A stretch of DNA of 64,000 bases from Amycolatopsis camponoti (GCF_902497555.1 NZ_CABVGP010000001.1:1240001-1304000); one strand, 5' to 3'. Counted from the first letter of the stretch, positions 1 to 8,691 are shown. Program-made: numbers and translations. Notes: a model not told the origin generated them from the sequence alone.

Positions 1-1130
1 AGCAGGGTGGACTTCCCGGCGCCGTTGGGCCCGGTGAGCGCGATCCGCTCGGGGCCGCGGATCGCCAGGTCGACGCCGGCCGGGAAGAGGCCGCGCGCCC
101 GCAGGCCCTCGCCGGCGAAGAGCGTGCGGCCCGCCGGGACCTCCGTCCGTGGCAGCTCCAGGCTGATCTTCCGCTCGTCGCGCCGCGCCCGCTCGGCCTG
201 GTCGAGCTTGGCCTTGGCCGCGCCCACGCGTGCCGCGTGCGTGCCGTCCGCCTTGCCCGCCGACTCCTGGGCGTTGCGTTTCATGGTGCCGGCGAAGATC
301 TTCGGTAGCCCGGCGTTGCCGAGATTGCGCGACGCCGTGCTCGCGCGGCGGGCGGCGCGCTCGCGGGCCTGCTGCATCTCCCGCTTCTCCCGCTTGACCT
401 CCTGCTCGGCGCTGCGGACGTTCTTCTCGGCGACCTCCCGCGCGGCCTCGACGGCTTCTTCGTACGCCGTGAAGTTCCCGCCGTGGAACCGGATCTCGCC
501 GCGGTCGAGCTCGGCGATCCGGTCCATCCGGTCGAGCAGCGCACGGTCGTGGCTGACCACGACGAGACAGCCGGACCAGTCGTCGAGCACGGCGTACAGC
601 TTGTGCCGCGCGTCGAGGTCGAGGTTGTTGGTCGGCTCGTCGAGCAGCAGCACGTCCGGCCGCTTGAGCAGCTGCGCGGCCAGCCCCAGCGAGACGATCT
701 GACCGCCGGACAGCGTGCCCAGCGAACGGTCGAGCGCCACGTCGAGGCCGAGCCGGTCGAGCTGGGCGCGCGTGCGTTCCTCGATGTCCCAGTCGGTGCC
801 GATGGTGGTGAAGTGCGCCTCGCCGGCGTCACCGGACTCGACGGCCGCGATGGCGTGCAGAACCGGGGCGACGCCGAGGACTTCGGCGACCGACGGCTCG
901 CCGCTGAGCGGCAGGTCCTGCGGCAGGTAGCCGAGGACACCGTCGGCGGTGACGCTGCCCGCCGACGGCTTCAGGACTCCGGCGACGAGCTTCAGCAACG
1001 TCGTCTTGCCGGCGCCGTTCGGGGCGACGAGCCCGGTGCGGCCGCCGGGGAACGTGGCGGACAGGTGGTCGAAGACGGGGGTGTCGTCGGGCCAGGAGAA
1101 GGACAGGCCGGACAGCACGATTTCGGGCAT
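1..1130 (-). CDS. ABC-F family ATPase (3' end beyond window)
   Basis: This is a soluble twin-ATPase ABC protein of the ABC-F class, which acts on ribosomes rather than in membrane transport. About 376 residues are visible. The first nucleotide-binding domain has Walker A (PNGAGKTTLLK, residues about 33-43), the signature LSGGQ (about 137) and Walker B with LLLDEPTNNLD (about 158). A long charged interdomain linker rich in Glu, Arg and Lys follows, and the second Walker A (GPNGAGKSTLL) lies at the window edge. There are no membrane segments. The ATG at 1130 starts directly on a domain. Family members include translation factors (EttA-like) and antibiotic ribosome-protection proteins, and the sequence alone does not tell which. 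The possible leader-peptide arrangement upstream favours the antibiotic-response type. Confidence 0.9.
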   Translation of the reverse strand, partial: MPEIVLSGLSFSWPDDTPVFDHLSATFPGGRTGLVAPNGAGKTTLLKLVAGVLKPSAGSVTADGVLGYLPQDLPLSGEPSVAEVLGVAPVLHAIAAVESGDAGEAHFTTIGTDWDIEERTRAQLDRLGLDVALDRSLGTLSGGQIVSLGLAAQLLKRPDVLLLDEPTNNLDLDARHKLYAVLDDWSGCLVVVSHDRALLDRMDRIAELDRGEIRFHGGNFTAYEEAVEAAREVAEKNVRSAEQEVKREKREMQQARERAARRASTASRNLGNAGLPKIFAGTMKRNAQESAGKADGTHAARVGAAKAKLDQAERARRDERKISLELPRTEVPAGRTLFAGEGLRARGLFPAGVDLAIRGPERIALTGPNGAGKSTL

Positions 1131-1208
1131 GGCGAAGACCTCGTGGTGGTGCGAAGCGAAAGGGGGACGTCTAAGGCGGCCGCACCGGCACTGCCGGGGG
1201 CCCGCACG

Positions 1209-1226
1209 CTCCGGAGCTATCCGGAG
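1209..1226 (-). promoter_or_regulatory. Hairpin overlapping the leader-peptide stop codon
   Basis: On the minus strand CTCCGGA-TAGC-TCCGGAG forms a perfect 7-bp stem with a 4-base loop. The leader's TAG stop is inside the loop, so a terminating or stalled ribosome would melt it. A GC-rich inverted repeat (CCGGCA/TGCCGG, near 1185-1197) follows and could offer an alternative pairing. Confidence 0.45.
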
Positions 1227-1246
1227 ATGTCGACGTCACCTGCCAC
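1217..1246 (-). CDS. Putative 9-residue leader peptide upstream of the ABC-F gene
   Basis: A GTG-started mini-ORF of nine codons (V-A-G-D-V-D-I-S-G, then TAG) lies 87 bases before the ABC-F start codon. It is preceded by an almost perfect Shine-Dalgarno AGGAGGAG (1254-1261) at 7-base spacing, much stronger than the site before the ABC-F gene itself. Its stop codon sits in the loop of a perfect hairpin (1209-1226). Leader peptides upstream of ABC-F genes are known to sense stalled ribosomes. That this one does so is inferred. Confidence 0.5.
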   Translation of the reverse strand: MAGDVDISG

Positions 1247-1295
1247 GAGTGGTCTCCTCCTGAGGATCTTCGTCTTCGACGATAGCAGGGCCGGT

Positions 1296-1766
1296 TCAGT
1301 GCCCCTGGATCTCCGGCTCGGGATAGCGGCCCCGCTTCCGGTCGGCCGCCGTCGTCGCGATCCCCGCGGCGATCATCGCGACGCCGAGGCCGAGGTGCAG
1401 CCAGTCGCCGGCGTCGTCGACCGGGATGAAGTTGGCCGGCGTGTCGTGGTTCATCGCCAGCCCGAACACGAAGAGCAGCACGTAGACCCCGCCGCCGATC
1501 ATCAGGAACGCCCGCGAACCGCCGTTGGCGCGGGCGGCCAGCACGCCGAGCACCCCGAACACCAGGTGGACCAGGTTGTGCAGCACGGAAACGGTGAACA
1601 CGCCGAACAGGCGCGCCCCCGACTCATGGCCGGCGAAGTGCAGGTCCGCGTACCCCGCGGTGATCCCCGGCACGAACCCCAGCACCCCCACCAGCAGGAA
1701 CGCGATCCCGAACACCAGGGCGGCGGTCCGCGCCGCGCTCCGCCGTGACCGGACTTCCGTCGTCAT
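1296..1766 (-). CDS. DUF4383 family integral membrane protein
   Basis: The 156-residue protein has four predicted transmembrane helices, at about 14-36, 55-78, 85-105 and 120-140. It contains the family hallmark loop around PANFIPVDDAGDWLHLGLG before the last helix, typical of actinobacterial DUF4383 proteins. Its function is unknown; these proteins are often found near stress genes. A GGAGG lies just upstream of the ATG at 1766. It reads toward the ABC-F gene on the same strand with a 166-base gap that holds the leader peptide, so the two could share read-through transcription. Confidence 0.85.
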   Translation of the reverse strand: MTTEVRSRRSAARTAALVFGIAFLLVGVLGFVPGITAGYADLHFAGHESGARLFGVFTVSVLHNLVHLVFGVLGVLAARANGGSRAFLMIGGGVYVLLFVFGLAMNHDTPANFIPVDDAGDWLHLGLGVAMIAAGIATTAADRKRGRYPEPEIQGH

Positions 1767-1823
1767 GACACCTCCGCTTGTCCCGAACCGGTCGGCTACC
1801 CGGCCCGGGCGCGGACAAACCGG

Positions 1824-3008
1824 TCAGGACCGCGCGGCCGCGCGCACTTCTTCCAGCACCCGGCGCAGCGGCTGCCCGGTGGCGACCGCGGCGGCCTTCA
1901 CTTCCTCGTACTCCGGCTGCGCGGTCACGACGATCCCGTTCAGGTACCCGCGTTTCACGCTCACCGGGCGCCCGCGGTAGTCCACGACGACGCTGTCGCG
2001 CGGCAGTGACCGCCGCTCGACCGGGGACAGCCGCACGCCCAGCGTCGAGGTGTGGGCGAACACCGCCGCGCAGACGCCGTCGACGCGGTCGTCCGCCGCC
2101 AGCGCCGTCAGTACCATGCCCGGCCGGCCCTTCGGCGCGGTCACCGGCGCGCACCACGCGTCGGCCGCGCCCGCTTCGCGCAGGGCCGCCAGGACATCGG
2201 GCCACAGCCGCGGATCGAGGTCGTCGACCGTCGTTTCGACGACGGTCATCGTCGCGCGCACCCACGTCCGGTCCGGCTCCGAAGCCGAGCCGACGACCAC
2301 GCGGACGATGTTCGCGTGCCCCGGCGGGTCGGCCGTGCCCGCGCCGACGCCGACCTTGACCGGCACGCAGGCCGGCATCGGGCCGTACGCGTCCGCCAGC
2401 GTGACGAGCAGCGCGGCCCCCGTCGGCGTGCACAGCTCCCGCGTCGCGGGGTGCGTGGCGATCGGCGCGGCCGCCCCGGTGAGCAGCGCGAGCACCGCCG
2501 GGGGCGGCACGGTCAGCCGGCCGTGCGCCGCGGTCACCGTGCCCCCGCCGACGGCGATCGGCGACACCGTCACGGTCGCGTCCAGCAGGCCCAGCGCGTC
2601 CAGGCCGAGCGCGCACCCCACGATGTCGACGATCGCGTCCAGCGCGCCGACTTCGTGGAAGTGCACGCGTTCGCGGTCGATGCCGTGCACGGTGGCTTCC
2701 GCGTCCGCGAGCGTGTCGAACACCTTGGTGGCGAAGCGTTCCGCGGCATCGGGCAGCGCGGCGGCGGCGATCAGGCCGAGGATCTCCGGGAGGTGGCGGG
2801 CGTGCCGCGTCTCGGGCGCCTCGACGACCATCCGCCGCGCGCGCAGCCCGTGCCGCCGTACCACCTGCTCGGTGAGCCGGACGTCGTCGACGCGCAGCCG
2901 CGCCAGGCCCTCGACGATCGTGCCGAAGTCCGCGCCCGCGTCGACCAGCGCGGCCAGCAGCATGTCGCCGGCGCAGCCGTTCCCGGCGTCGATCCACGCG
3001 ACGGTCAC
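1824..3008 (-). CDS. larC: LarC, nickel insertion protein of NPN cofactor synthesis
   Basis: LarC inserts nickel into pyridinium-3,5-bisthiocarboxylate mononucleotide, the last step in making the nickel-pincer nucleotide cofactor of LarA-type racemases and epimerases. The 394-residue protein starts AWIDAGNGCAGDMLLAALVDA, the family N-terminus. It carries the conserved HFHEVGALDAIVDIVG block near residue 110 and a C-terminal LarC2-like part in the same reading frame; some lactobacilli split the gene by frameshifting, which is not seen here. The GTG start at 3008 overlaps the larB stop (GTGA), implying translational coupling. An in-frame upstream extension would run inside larB and is rejected. 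Confidence 0.92.
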   Translation of the reverse strand: MTVAWIDAGNGCAGDMLLAALVDAGADFGTIVEGLARLRVDDVRLTEQVVRRHGLRARRMVVEAPETRHARHLPEILGLIAAAALPDAAERFATKVFDTLADAEATVHGIDRERVHFHEVGALDAIVDIVGCALGLDALGLLDATVTVSPIAVGGGTVTAAHGRLTVPPPAVLALLTGAAAPIATHPATRELCTPTGAALLVTLADAYGPMPACVPVKVGVGAGTADPPGHANIVRVVVGSASEPDRTWVRATMTVVETTVDDLDPRLWPDVLAALREAGAADAWCAPVTAPKGRPGMVLTALAADDRVDGVCAAVFAHTSTLGVRLSPVERRSLPRDSVVVDYRGRPVSVKRGYLNGIVVTAQPEYEEVKAAAVATGQPLRRVLEEVRAAARS

Positions 3009-3727
3009 GGCGCGACCGACTGCCGGGCGACGCGGGCCGCGGCGACGCCCGCGCCGAAGCCGTTGTCGATGTTGACCGTCACCACGCCGGGGGCGCAGCT
3101 GTTCAGCATGGTCAGGAACGCGGTCAGGCCGTCGAGGTGCCAGCCGTAGCCGACGCTCGTCGGCACGGCGATCAGCGGTGTGCCGCACAGTCCACCGAGG
3201 ACGGTGGGCAGCGCCGCCTCCATCCCGGCGATCGCCACGACGGCGTCGGCGCCGGCGATCCGGTCGCGTTCGGCCAGCAGCCGGTGCAGCCCGGCCACGC
3301 CGACGTCGACGACGAGGTCCGGCTCGGCGCCGAAGACCGCCACCGTCGTCGCGCACTCGCGGGCGACGGGCAGGTCCGACGTCCCCGCGCACACGACGGC
3401 CACCCGGCCCCGCGGCGGCGGCACGGTCCCGAGCGTCACCGTGCGGCCGGCGTCGTCGATGTCCGCTTCCGGCAAGCGGTCCCGGCACAGCGCGCGGGCT
3501 TCTTCGCCGACTCGCGTGGCGAGCACCGCGCGATCGGGATGGGCCTCGTGCAGCCGTTTCAGCGCCGCCGTGATCTGTCCGGGTGTCTTTCCCGCGCCGA
3601 ACACCACTTCGGGATCCCCCGTCCGGGCGGCCCGGTCGAGGTCCAATCGCGCGAATCCCAGATCGGCGGTCGCCGCCGCCGTAACCCCAGTCGATACCAC
3701 CTTCGACACGTTAGCCTTATCGCTCAT
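3005..3727 (-). CDS. larB: LarB, NaAD carboxylase/hydrolase of NPN cofactor synthesis
   Basis: LarB carboxylates and hydrolyses nicotinic acid adenine dinucleotide to pyridinium-3,5-biscarboxylic acid mononucleotide, the substrate of LarE. The 240-residue protein has the family N-terminal segment with VVFGAGKTPGQI and a PurE-like C-terminal half with AVVCAGTSDLPVA and VAIAGMEAALPTVLGGL. The start is the ATG at 3727, with only a weak distant GGGAG upstream. It is the first gene of a larB-larC pair and is divergent from larE across a 168-base spacer. Confidence 0.92.
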   Translation of the reverse strand: MSDKANVSKVVSTGVTAAATADLGFARLDLDRAARTGDPEVVFGAGKTPGQITAALKRLHEAHPDRAVLATRVGEEARALCRDRLPEADIDDAGRTVTLGTVPPPRGRVAVVCAGTSDLPVARECATTVAVFGAEPDLVVDVGVAGLHRLLAERDRIAGADAVVAIAGMEAALPTVLGGLCGTPLIAVPTSVGYGWHLDGLTAFLTMLNSCAPGVVTVNIDNGFGAGVAAARVARQSVAP

Positions 3728-3895
3728 CGTATGTAAACTGCTCCCGGGGGATGCCGCACGAATACGGCAATGGGTTGACTGGGTGGACCCGTCGCGATCG
3801 ACTTACCGCACGCAAGACGCCTCGAGCGGAGGACAAGTGCTGTTCTTTTGCCGAAATTGGATCACCGTGACCGCGCGACCAGCGGGGACGGCGTA
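3728..3895. promoter_or_regulatory. Divergent larB/larE promoter region
   Basis: This 168-base spacer lies between divergent larB and larE and is less GC-rich than the genes around it. A -35-like TTGACT is at 3775-3780 facing larE, but a convincing -10 is not obvious. No nickel or cobalt riboswitch was recognised. Confidence 0.4.
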
Positions 3896-4720
3896 ATGAC
3901 GACCGGAATCGAAGACCGGCTGCTGGGCCGGGTCCGCGAGCTCGGGAGCGTGGCCGTCGCCTTCTCGGGCGGCGTCGACTCGGCCCTCGTGCTGGCCGCG
4001 GCCGTGCGGGTGCTGCCGGCCGGGCGCGTGCTGGCGGCGATCGCCGACTCGCCCAGCCTGGCCAGGGCGGAACTCGGTGCCGCGCGGGGGATCGCGGCCG
4101 ATCTCGGCGTCGAGCTGGCCGAGGTCCCCGGCACCGAGCTGGCCGTTCCCGGCTACCGGGACAACGCCGGCGACCGCTGCTATTTCTGCAAGCAGGCGGT
4201 GCTCGGCGCGATCGGCGGGCTGGCCGTGCGGCGCGGGTTCGCGCACGTGGCGACCGGGACGCACGCCGACGACCACCGCGCCCTGCACCGCCCCGGCCTG
4301 CGTGCGGCCCGTGAGCTGCGCGTCGTCGAGCCGCTGGCCGAGGCCGGGCTGGGCAAGCGCGATGTCCGGGCGCTGGCCGCCGCGTGGTCGCTGCCCGTCG
4401 CCGACAAGCCGTCGGCGCCCTGCCTGGCATCACGTATCTCCGTGGGCGTCCCCGTCTCTTTAGGAAGGTTGGGACTGGTGGAACGCGCCGAGATCGCCGT
4501 GGGCGCGCGGTTGGCCGAGGCGGGGATCCGCCCCCGTGACCTGCGCGTCCGCCTGCTCGGCCGAGGATTCCGGGTGGAGGTGGATGGCCCTTCGCACACG
4601 GCCGTCGAAGCGCGGCCGGGACTCGCCGCCGCCGTGGTGGGCGAGCTCGGCGGTCTCGGCCTGAGCGGACCGGGAGTGGTCGCGGCCTATCGCGCGCCCG
4701 CACTCGCACCGCCGCCTTAG
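3896..4720 (+). CDS. larE: LarE, sulfur-inserting enzyme of NPN cofactor synthesis
   Basis: LarE is a PP-loop ATP pyrophosphatase that adenylates the LarB product and converts its carboxylates to thiocarboxylates. The PP-loop SGGVDS is at residues 24-29 of the 274-residue protein. Cysteines are at 95 and 98 (CYFC) and at 176 (PCLASR). Cys176 matches the position of the sacrificial Cys of the Lactiplantibacillus enzyme, while the CxxC plus third Cys pattern is that of LarE types thought to hold an iron-sulfur cluster and act catalytically. The ATG at 3896 is preferred over an in-frame start at 3848 because it begins at the conserved N-terminus. Codon 189 (4460-4462) is a rare TTA, in a short patch of lower GC. 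Confidence 0.92.
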   Translation: MTTGIEDRLLGRVRELGSVAVAFSGGVDSALVLAAAVRVLPAGRVLAAIADSPSLARAELGAARGIAADLGVELAEVPGTELAVPGYRDNAGDRCYFCKQAVLGAIGGLAVRRGFAHVATGTHADDHRALHRPGLRAARELRVVEPLAEAGLGKRDVRALAAAWSLPVADKPSAPCLASRISVGVPVSLGRLGLVERAEIAVGARLAEAGIRPRDLRVRLLGRGFRVEVDGPSHTAVEARPGLAAAVVGELGGLGLSGPGVVAAYRAPALAPPP

Positions 4721-4995
4721 GCTATTTGCGCGCGCGTTCGCCGTGGTGAATTATGCCGTCACCGAACGGGGTATGAAAAAACCACATACCGAACCCGCAG
4801 GTTTCGCGTTGGATTTGTTCGGCAGCCAATCGCGACTATTCGTGTACGGTCCGCATCGGTCATTGTCCGATGCCGTGCCGAAAACACCGTGTCGGTTATT
4901 ACGTCTTGCCGAGCGCATTTTTCGGCTATGTTTCCCGAGTTCGGCGCGCGGCCGCTGCGAGCGGTAGCCGTTCGCGTACGGTGGGGGAGGATCTG
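4721..4995 (+). promoter_or_regulatory. SARP gene promoter region with inverted repeats
   Basis: This is a relatively AT-rich 275-base leader before the SARP gene. It holds GGTATG(N9)CATACC at 4770-4775/4785-4790 and GCATCGG(N7)CCGATGC at 4853-4859/4867-4873. The CATCGG/CCGATG word recurs before the first biosynthetic gene (6927-6973) and before the second ATP-grasp gene (16065-16092). A strong GGGGGAGG (4983-4990) lies five bases before the ATG. Confidence 0.5.
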
Positions 4996-6810
4996 ATGTA
5001 CTTCGAGTTGCTCGGCACTTTGCGGGTCCAGCGTGACGGGGAGCGGGTGGACCTCGGCGGTCTCCGGCAGCAGCGGCTGCTGGCGATGCTGCTGCTCAGC
5101 GCGAACCGGGTGGTCGGCGCCGACCGGCTGCTGGAGGCCATGTGGGACGGTGAGCCGCCGGTGACCGCGCGAAGACAGCTCCACAACGCCGTCGCGGCGC
5201 TGAGACGCAGCTTCGGCACGGCCAAGCACATCCTCGTCAAGGACGGGCCCGGCTACCGCATCACCGTCGACCCGCAGGACGTCGACGCGCACCGCTTCAC
5301 CCGGATGGTCGCGGCGGCGTCGGCGGCGGCCTCCGCCGGACGCGCCACCGCGGCCGCCGAGCACCTGGAGGCGGCGCTCGCCCTGTGGACCGGGCCCGCG
5401 CTGTCGGGCTTGAACAACCCGGTGTTCGAGATCGTCGCCGCGCGGTTCGAGGAGAACCGGCTGACCGCGACCGAACGGCTCATCGGGCTGCGCCTGGACG
5501 GCGGCGAGGCGTCGGCGCTGGTGCCGCAGCTGGGTGAGCTCGTCTCGCGGCACCCGCTGCGCGAGGGGACGCGCAAGCTGCTGATGCTGGCGCTGCACCG
5601 GTGCGGGCGCACGGCCGACGCGCTCAACGCGTACGAACAGGGCCGGCGGATGCTGCGCGACGAGCTCGGCGTCGACCCCGGTGCGAGCATCCGCGAGCTG
5701 TACGAACGGATCCTGCGCGACGACCTGCCGAAGCGGCGGCCCGAGCCGGCGCCGGGCCGGTCGTTCCTGCCGTACGACACCGCGCACTTCACCGGCCGCG
5801 CCGAGGAGCTGCGGTTCCTGTCCGTGAGCCGTCCGGCGGGAACCGCGCTGAGCATCCTGGCGATCGACGGCATGGGGGGCGTCGGCAAGACGACGCTGGC
5901 GGTCCGGCTCGCCCACCAGCTGGCGCACCGGTTTCCCGATGGGCACCTCTACATCGACCTGCACGGGCACACGGCGGGCCAGGAGCCGCTCGACCCGGAC
6001 GCGGCGCTCGAGCGGCTGCTGCTCGACTTCGGGCTCGCGCCGGACCGGATCCCCCGCGACAGCAGGCAACGCGCGGCGCGCTGGCGCGCGGAGGTCGCCG
6101 AGCGGCGGGTCCTCGTGGTGCTGGACAACGCCCTCGACGCGCGGCAGGTCCGCCCGTTGCTGCCCGGCACGGGAAAGGCGCAGGTGATCATCACGAGCCG
6201 GCGTCGCCTGGCCGGCCTCGACGGGGTGACGTCCCGTTCGCTGGACGTGTTCCCGCCGCCGGACGCGGCGGCGCTGTTCACCCGGATCGCCGGACCGGAG
6301 CGCACGGCGGCGTGGCCGGACGTCGTCGCGGAGGTGGTGGCCCTGTGCGGGCACCTGCCGCTGGCGGTCGCGATCGCGGCGTGCCGGTTCCACAACCGGC
6401 CGGCGTGGTCGCTCGACGACCTGGCGTTCCGGCTGCGCGACCGCGGCACGCGGCTCGCCGAGCTGAGCCTGGAGGATCGCAGCGTCGAGGCCCGGCTGGA
6501 GGTGTCGTACGAGCGGTTGCCCGCCGGGCAGCGCCGGCTGTTCCGGGCCTTGGGCGCGTTCGACGGCGAGGAGCTCGACGCGGCCGACGCGGCGCTGCTG
6601 CTGGGGCAGCCGGTGCCGGAGGCGGAACGGTTGCTGGAAGAGCTGTTCGACGCCCACGTGCTGCGGCAGCGGGCCGCGGGGCGCTACCACTTCCACGACC
6701 TGGTCCGGGAGCACGCGCGGGCGAAGGCGGAGGAGCACGCGACGCTGCTGACGACGTTCGGCCGGACGACGCTGCACGCGGTCGACGAGCTGGAGTGCAG
6801 CGTCGGCTGA
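4996..6810 (+). CDS. SARP-family transcriptional activator (AfsR/DnrI type with NB-ARC)
   Basis: The 604-residue protein has an OmpR-like winged-helix DNA-binding domain (about 1-90), a bacterial transcriptional activation domain (about 95-240) and an NB-ARC STAND ATPase (about 270-520) with P-loop GMGGVGKTT near 292-300 and Walker B VLVVLDNA near 370. It ends after the winged-helix-like segment and lacks the C-terminal TPR sensor region of full-length AfsR. The ATG at 4996 has an ideal ribosome site, whereas longer in-frame starts back to 4870 give non-conserved sequence. SARPs activate secondary-metabolite operons. Its place 216 bases ahead of the cluster and the shared CCGATG repeats suggest it is the pathway-specific activator. 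Confidence 0.9.
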   Translation: MYFELLGTLRVQRDGERVDLGGLRQQRLLAMLLLSANRVVGADRLLEAMWDGEPPVTARRQLHNAVAALRRSFGTAKHILVKDGPGYRITVDPQDVDAHRFTRMVAAASAAASAGRATAAAEHLEAALALWTGPALSGLNNPVFEIVAARFEENRLTATERLIGLRLDGGEASALVPQLGELVSRHPLREGTRKLLMLALHRCGRTADALNAYEQGRRMLRDELGVDPGASIRELYERILRDDLPKRRPEPAPGRSFLPYDTAHFTGRAEELRFLSVSRPAGTALSILAIDGMGGVGKTTLAVRLAHQLAHRFPDGHLYIDLHGHTAGQEPLDPDAALERLLLDFGLAPDRIPRDSRQRAARWRAEVAERRVLVVLDNALDARQVRPLLPGTGKAQVIITSRRRLAGLDGVTSRSLDVFPPPDAAALFTRIAGPERTAAWPDVVAEVVALCGHLPLAVAIAACRFHNRPAWSLDDLAFRLRDRGTRLAELSLEDRSVEARLEVSYERLPAGQRRLFRALGAFDGEELDAADAALLLGQPVPEAERLLEELFDAHVLRQRAAGRYHFHDLVREHARAKAEEHATLLTTFGRTTLHAVDELECSVG

Positions 6811-6926
6811 ACCTCCTGGGGTGCCTGGAAAACCGTCCGCGGCCTGCCGGCCCGGGCGGTTTCCGCTGTCTGCCGGTGACCGGGCGAACGCGCAGTGCCA
6901 CGCCGATATCCGTTGCCTCGCAACGC

Positions 6927-6973
6927 CATCGGTGCCGATGCAGCACCGATGCACCGGCAAGGCCGCGCCGATG
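6927..6973 (+). promoter_or_regulatory. Putative SARP operator upstream of the biosynthetic cluster
   Basis: CCGATG occurs at 6935-6940, 6946-6951 and 6968-6973, with start-to-start distances of 11 and 22 bases. Known SARP sites are hexamer to heptamer direct repeats about 11 bp apart, one helical turn. The same stretch contains a perfect inverted repeat CATCGGTGC(N7)GCACCGATG at 6927-6951. The first gene begins 54 bases after the last repeat. Confidence 0.5.
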
Positions 6974-7026
6974 GCCCGCTCGGGCACGCTCGGCCGTGGG
7001 AGTAGACCGCAGCAGAAAGTGATGCC

Positions 7027-8691
7027 ATGGAGTTCACGCACAAGACCGTCCTGAGCCCCGAACTGCGGGCCCGGGTGCTCGCGGATCCGAGCATCGGCGG
7101 GGGGAACCTGCTGCCCGCCATGCTGGAGCTCAACCCGTACCCGGACGAGCCGTTCATCCACTCGCTCACGCCGATCCCGTACACCGACGGCGAAACGAAG
7201 CACTGGTTCAGCCTCCGCGACCTCGACCACCTCGTGCAGAGCTGGTCGGTCTGGTACCTCGGACAGGGTGTGCGGCCGCACGACCGGGTCGCGGTCTTCC
7301 CGCCGGACTCCATCCAGTACTTCCTGCACCTTTCGGCGCTCGCGCGGATCGGCGCGATCTCCATGCTCATCAACAGCAACGCGAAGCGGGACAGCGCCGT
7401 CGCCCTGATCGAGCGCAGCGGGGCCATCGGCCTCTACACCGACTCCGAACGCCTCGACCGGATCGCCCCGGACCTCGACCGGCTGAACCTGAAGTGGGTG
7501 CACACGCGCCAGGACGGGCCGCCGTCGGCCGTCCTGCCCGACGCGGACCGCTTCCGGCACCACCCGGACGACCCCGTCGGCCTCATGCACTCCTCCGGCA
7601 CCACCGGCCTGCCGAAGCCCGTCATCCACACCCACAAGACCATTTTGGACGGTCCGAAGTGGCGTGCGGTGAACTACAAGGAAGAGCCCGACGCGCTGAT
7701 CCTGAACGCGCTTCCGCAGTCGCACCAGGGGTGCGTGTCGTTCAACGCCTACGCCGTGCTGGGCGGCCAGCCGATGGTCGTCCACCGGGACGTCTCCGGC
7801 GCCGAGCTCGCCGAGGCCGTCGAGGCGCACCGGCCGACCATGGTGATGGCGTTCGGCCACGCCTACCCGGAGCTGGCGGCGATCGAGACGCCGCGGGGTG
7901 CCCTCGACTCGGTGAACATCTGGGTGTCCATGGCGGACGCCATCCACGAGCGGCACCTGAAGAACATCCTGGGCCGCCGCTCGCCGGAGCGGCCGCCGGC
8001 CGCGTTCCTCGACCGGCTCGGCACCACCGAGCTGGGCTGGGGCGTGCTCATGCAGCCGCGCACCCTGGCGACCGAGCGCAACGACCGCTGCGTCGGCAAG
8101 CCGGTCGGGTTCGCCGAGGTCGCGATCGTGCGGGAGAACGGCACGCTCGCCGAGCCCTACGAATACGGCTTCCTCGGGGCGAAGCCGCCGTCGATGACGG
8201 TCGGGTACTGGGGCAACCAGGACACCTACTACCGCAGCAAGCTCGCCGGCTACTGGCTGACCGGGGACGTCGCCTACCGGGACGAAGAGGGCAACTTCTA
8301 CCAGGTCGACCGCGCGGTCGACGTCGTGCACACGGCCTCCGGGCCCGGTTACTCGGTGCTGATGGAAGAGCTCGTCATCAACGAGGTCTCCGGTGTCGAG
8401 GACTGCACCGTCGTGGCCGGCGACCACCGCGGCGAGAAGGTCGCCGTGGCCGTCGTGACCGGCCGGGACGTGGACGCGGAGAAGGTGCTGTTCGCGGCCA
8501 ACGAAGCCCTGCGGGCCAACGGGAAGCCCGAACTGTCCGTCGTCGAGGTCGCCGGCGGCGAAGACGACTTCCCGCTCGGTGTCACCGGGAAGTCGCTCAA
8601 GCGCTTCCTCCGCGACAAGTACAAGGACCTCGCCGTGTACGTCCGTGACCGCCGGGGCAAGAGCCTCGCCACCAGCGACGCGCTGGCATGA
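7027..8691 (+). CDS. ANL-superfamily adenylating enzyme (acyl/aryl-CoA ligase-like; candidate diazotase)
   Basis: This 554-residue ATP-dependent adenylating enzyme is the first gene of the cluster. The P-loop-like A3 motif MHSSGTTGLPKP is near residue 187, A7 YWLTGDVAYRDEEG near 408, and the C-terminal catalytic lysine lies in GVTGKSLKRF near 521. No carrier-protein domain is attached. Such enzymes activate carboxylic acids such as anthranilate. In diazo pathways, relatives (CreM of cremeomycin, AvaA6) instead use ATP to activate nitrite for diazotisation of an aryl amine. Because creE- and creD-like genes follow in the same operon, both roles are open. The stop overlaps the next start (ATGA). 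Confidence 0.85.
   Translation: MEFTHKTVLSPELRARVLADPSIGGGNLLPAMLELNPYPDEPFIHSLTPIPYTDGETKHWFSLRDLDHLVQSWSVWYLGQGVRPHDRVAVFPPDSIQYFLHLSALARIGAISMLINSNAKRDSAVALIERSGAIGLYTDSERLDRIAPDLDRLNLKWVHTRQDGPPSAVLPDADRFRHHPDDPVGLMHSSGTTGLPKPVIHTHKTILDGPKWRAVNYKEEPDALILNALPQSHQGCVSFNAYAVLGGQPMVVHRDVSGAELAEAVEAHRPTMVMAFGHAYPELAAIETPRGALDSVNIWVSMADAIHERHLKNILGRRSPERPPAAFLDRLGTTELGWGVLMQPRTLATERNDRCVGKPVGFAEVAIVRENGTLAEPYEYGFLGAKPPSMTVGYWGNQDTYYRSKLAGYWLTGDVAYRDEEGNFYQVDRAVDVVHTASGPGYSVLMEELVINEVSGVEDCTVVAGDHRGEKVAVAVVTGRDVDAEKVLFAANEALRANGKPELSVVEVAGGEDDFPLGVTGKSLKRFLRDKYKDLAVYVRDRRGKSLATSDALA

Noticed and set aside
4759..8427. Very long minus-strand open frame opposite the SARP and ANL genes
   Set aside because: The translation is Arg/Val/Gly-rich without motifs, whereas the plus strand encodes clear SARP and adenylation domains. 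It is a GC-bias shadow.
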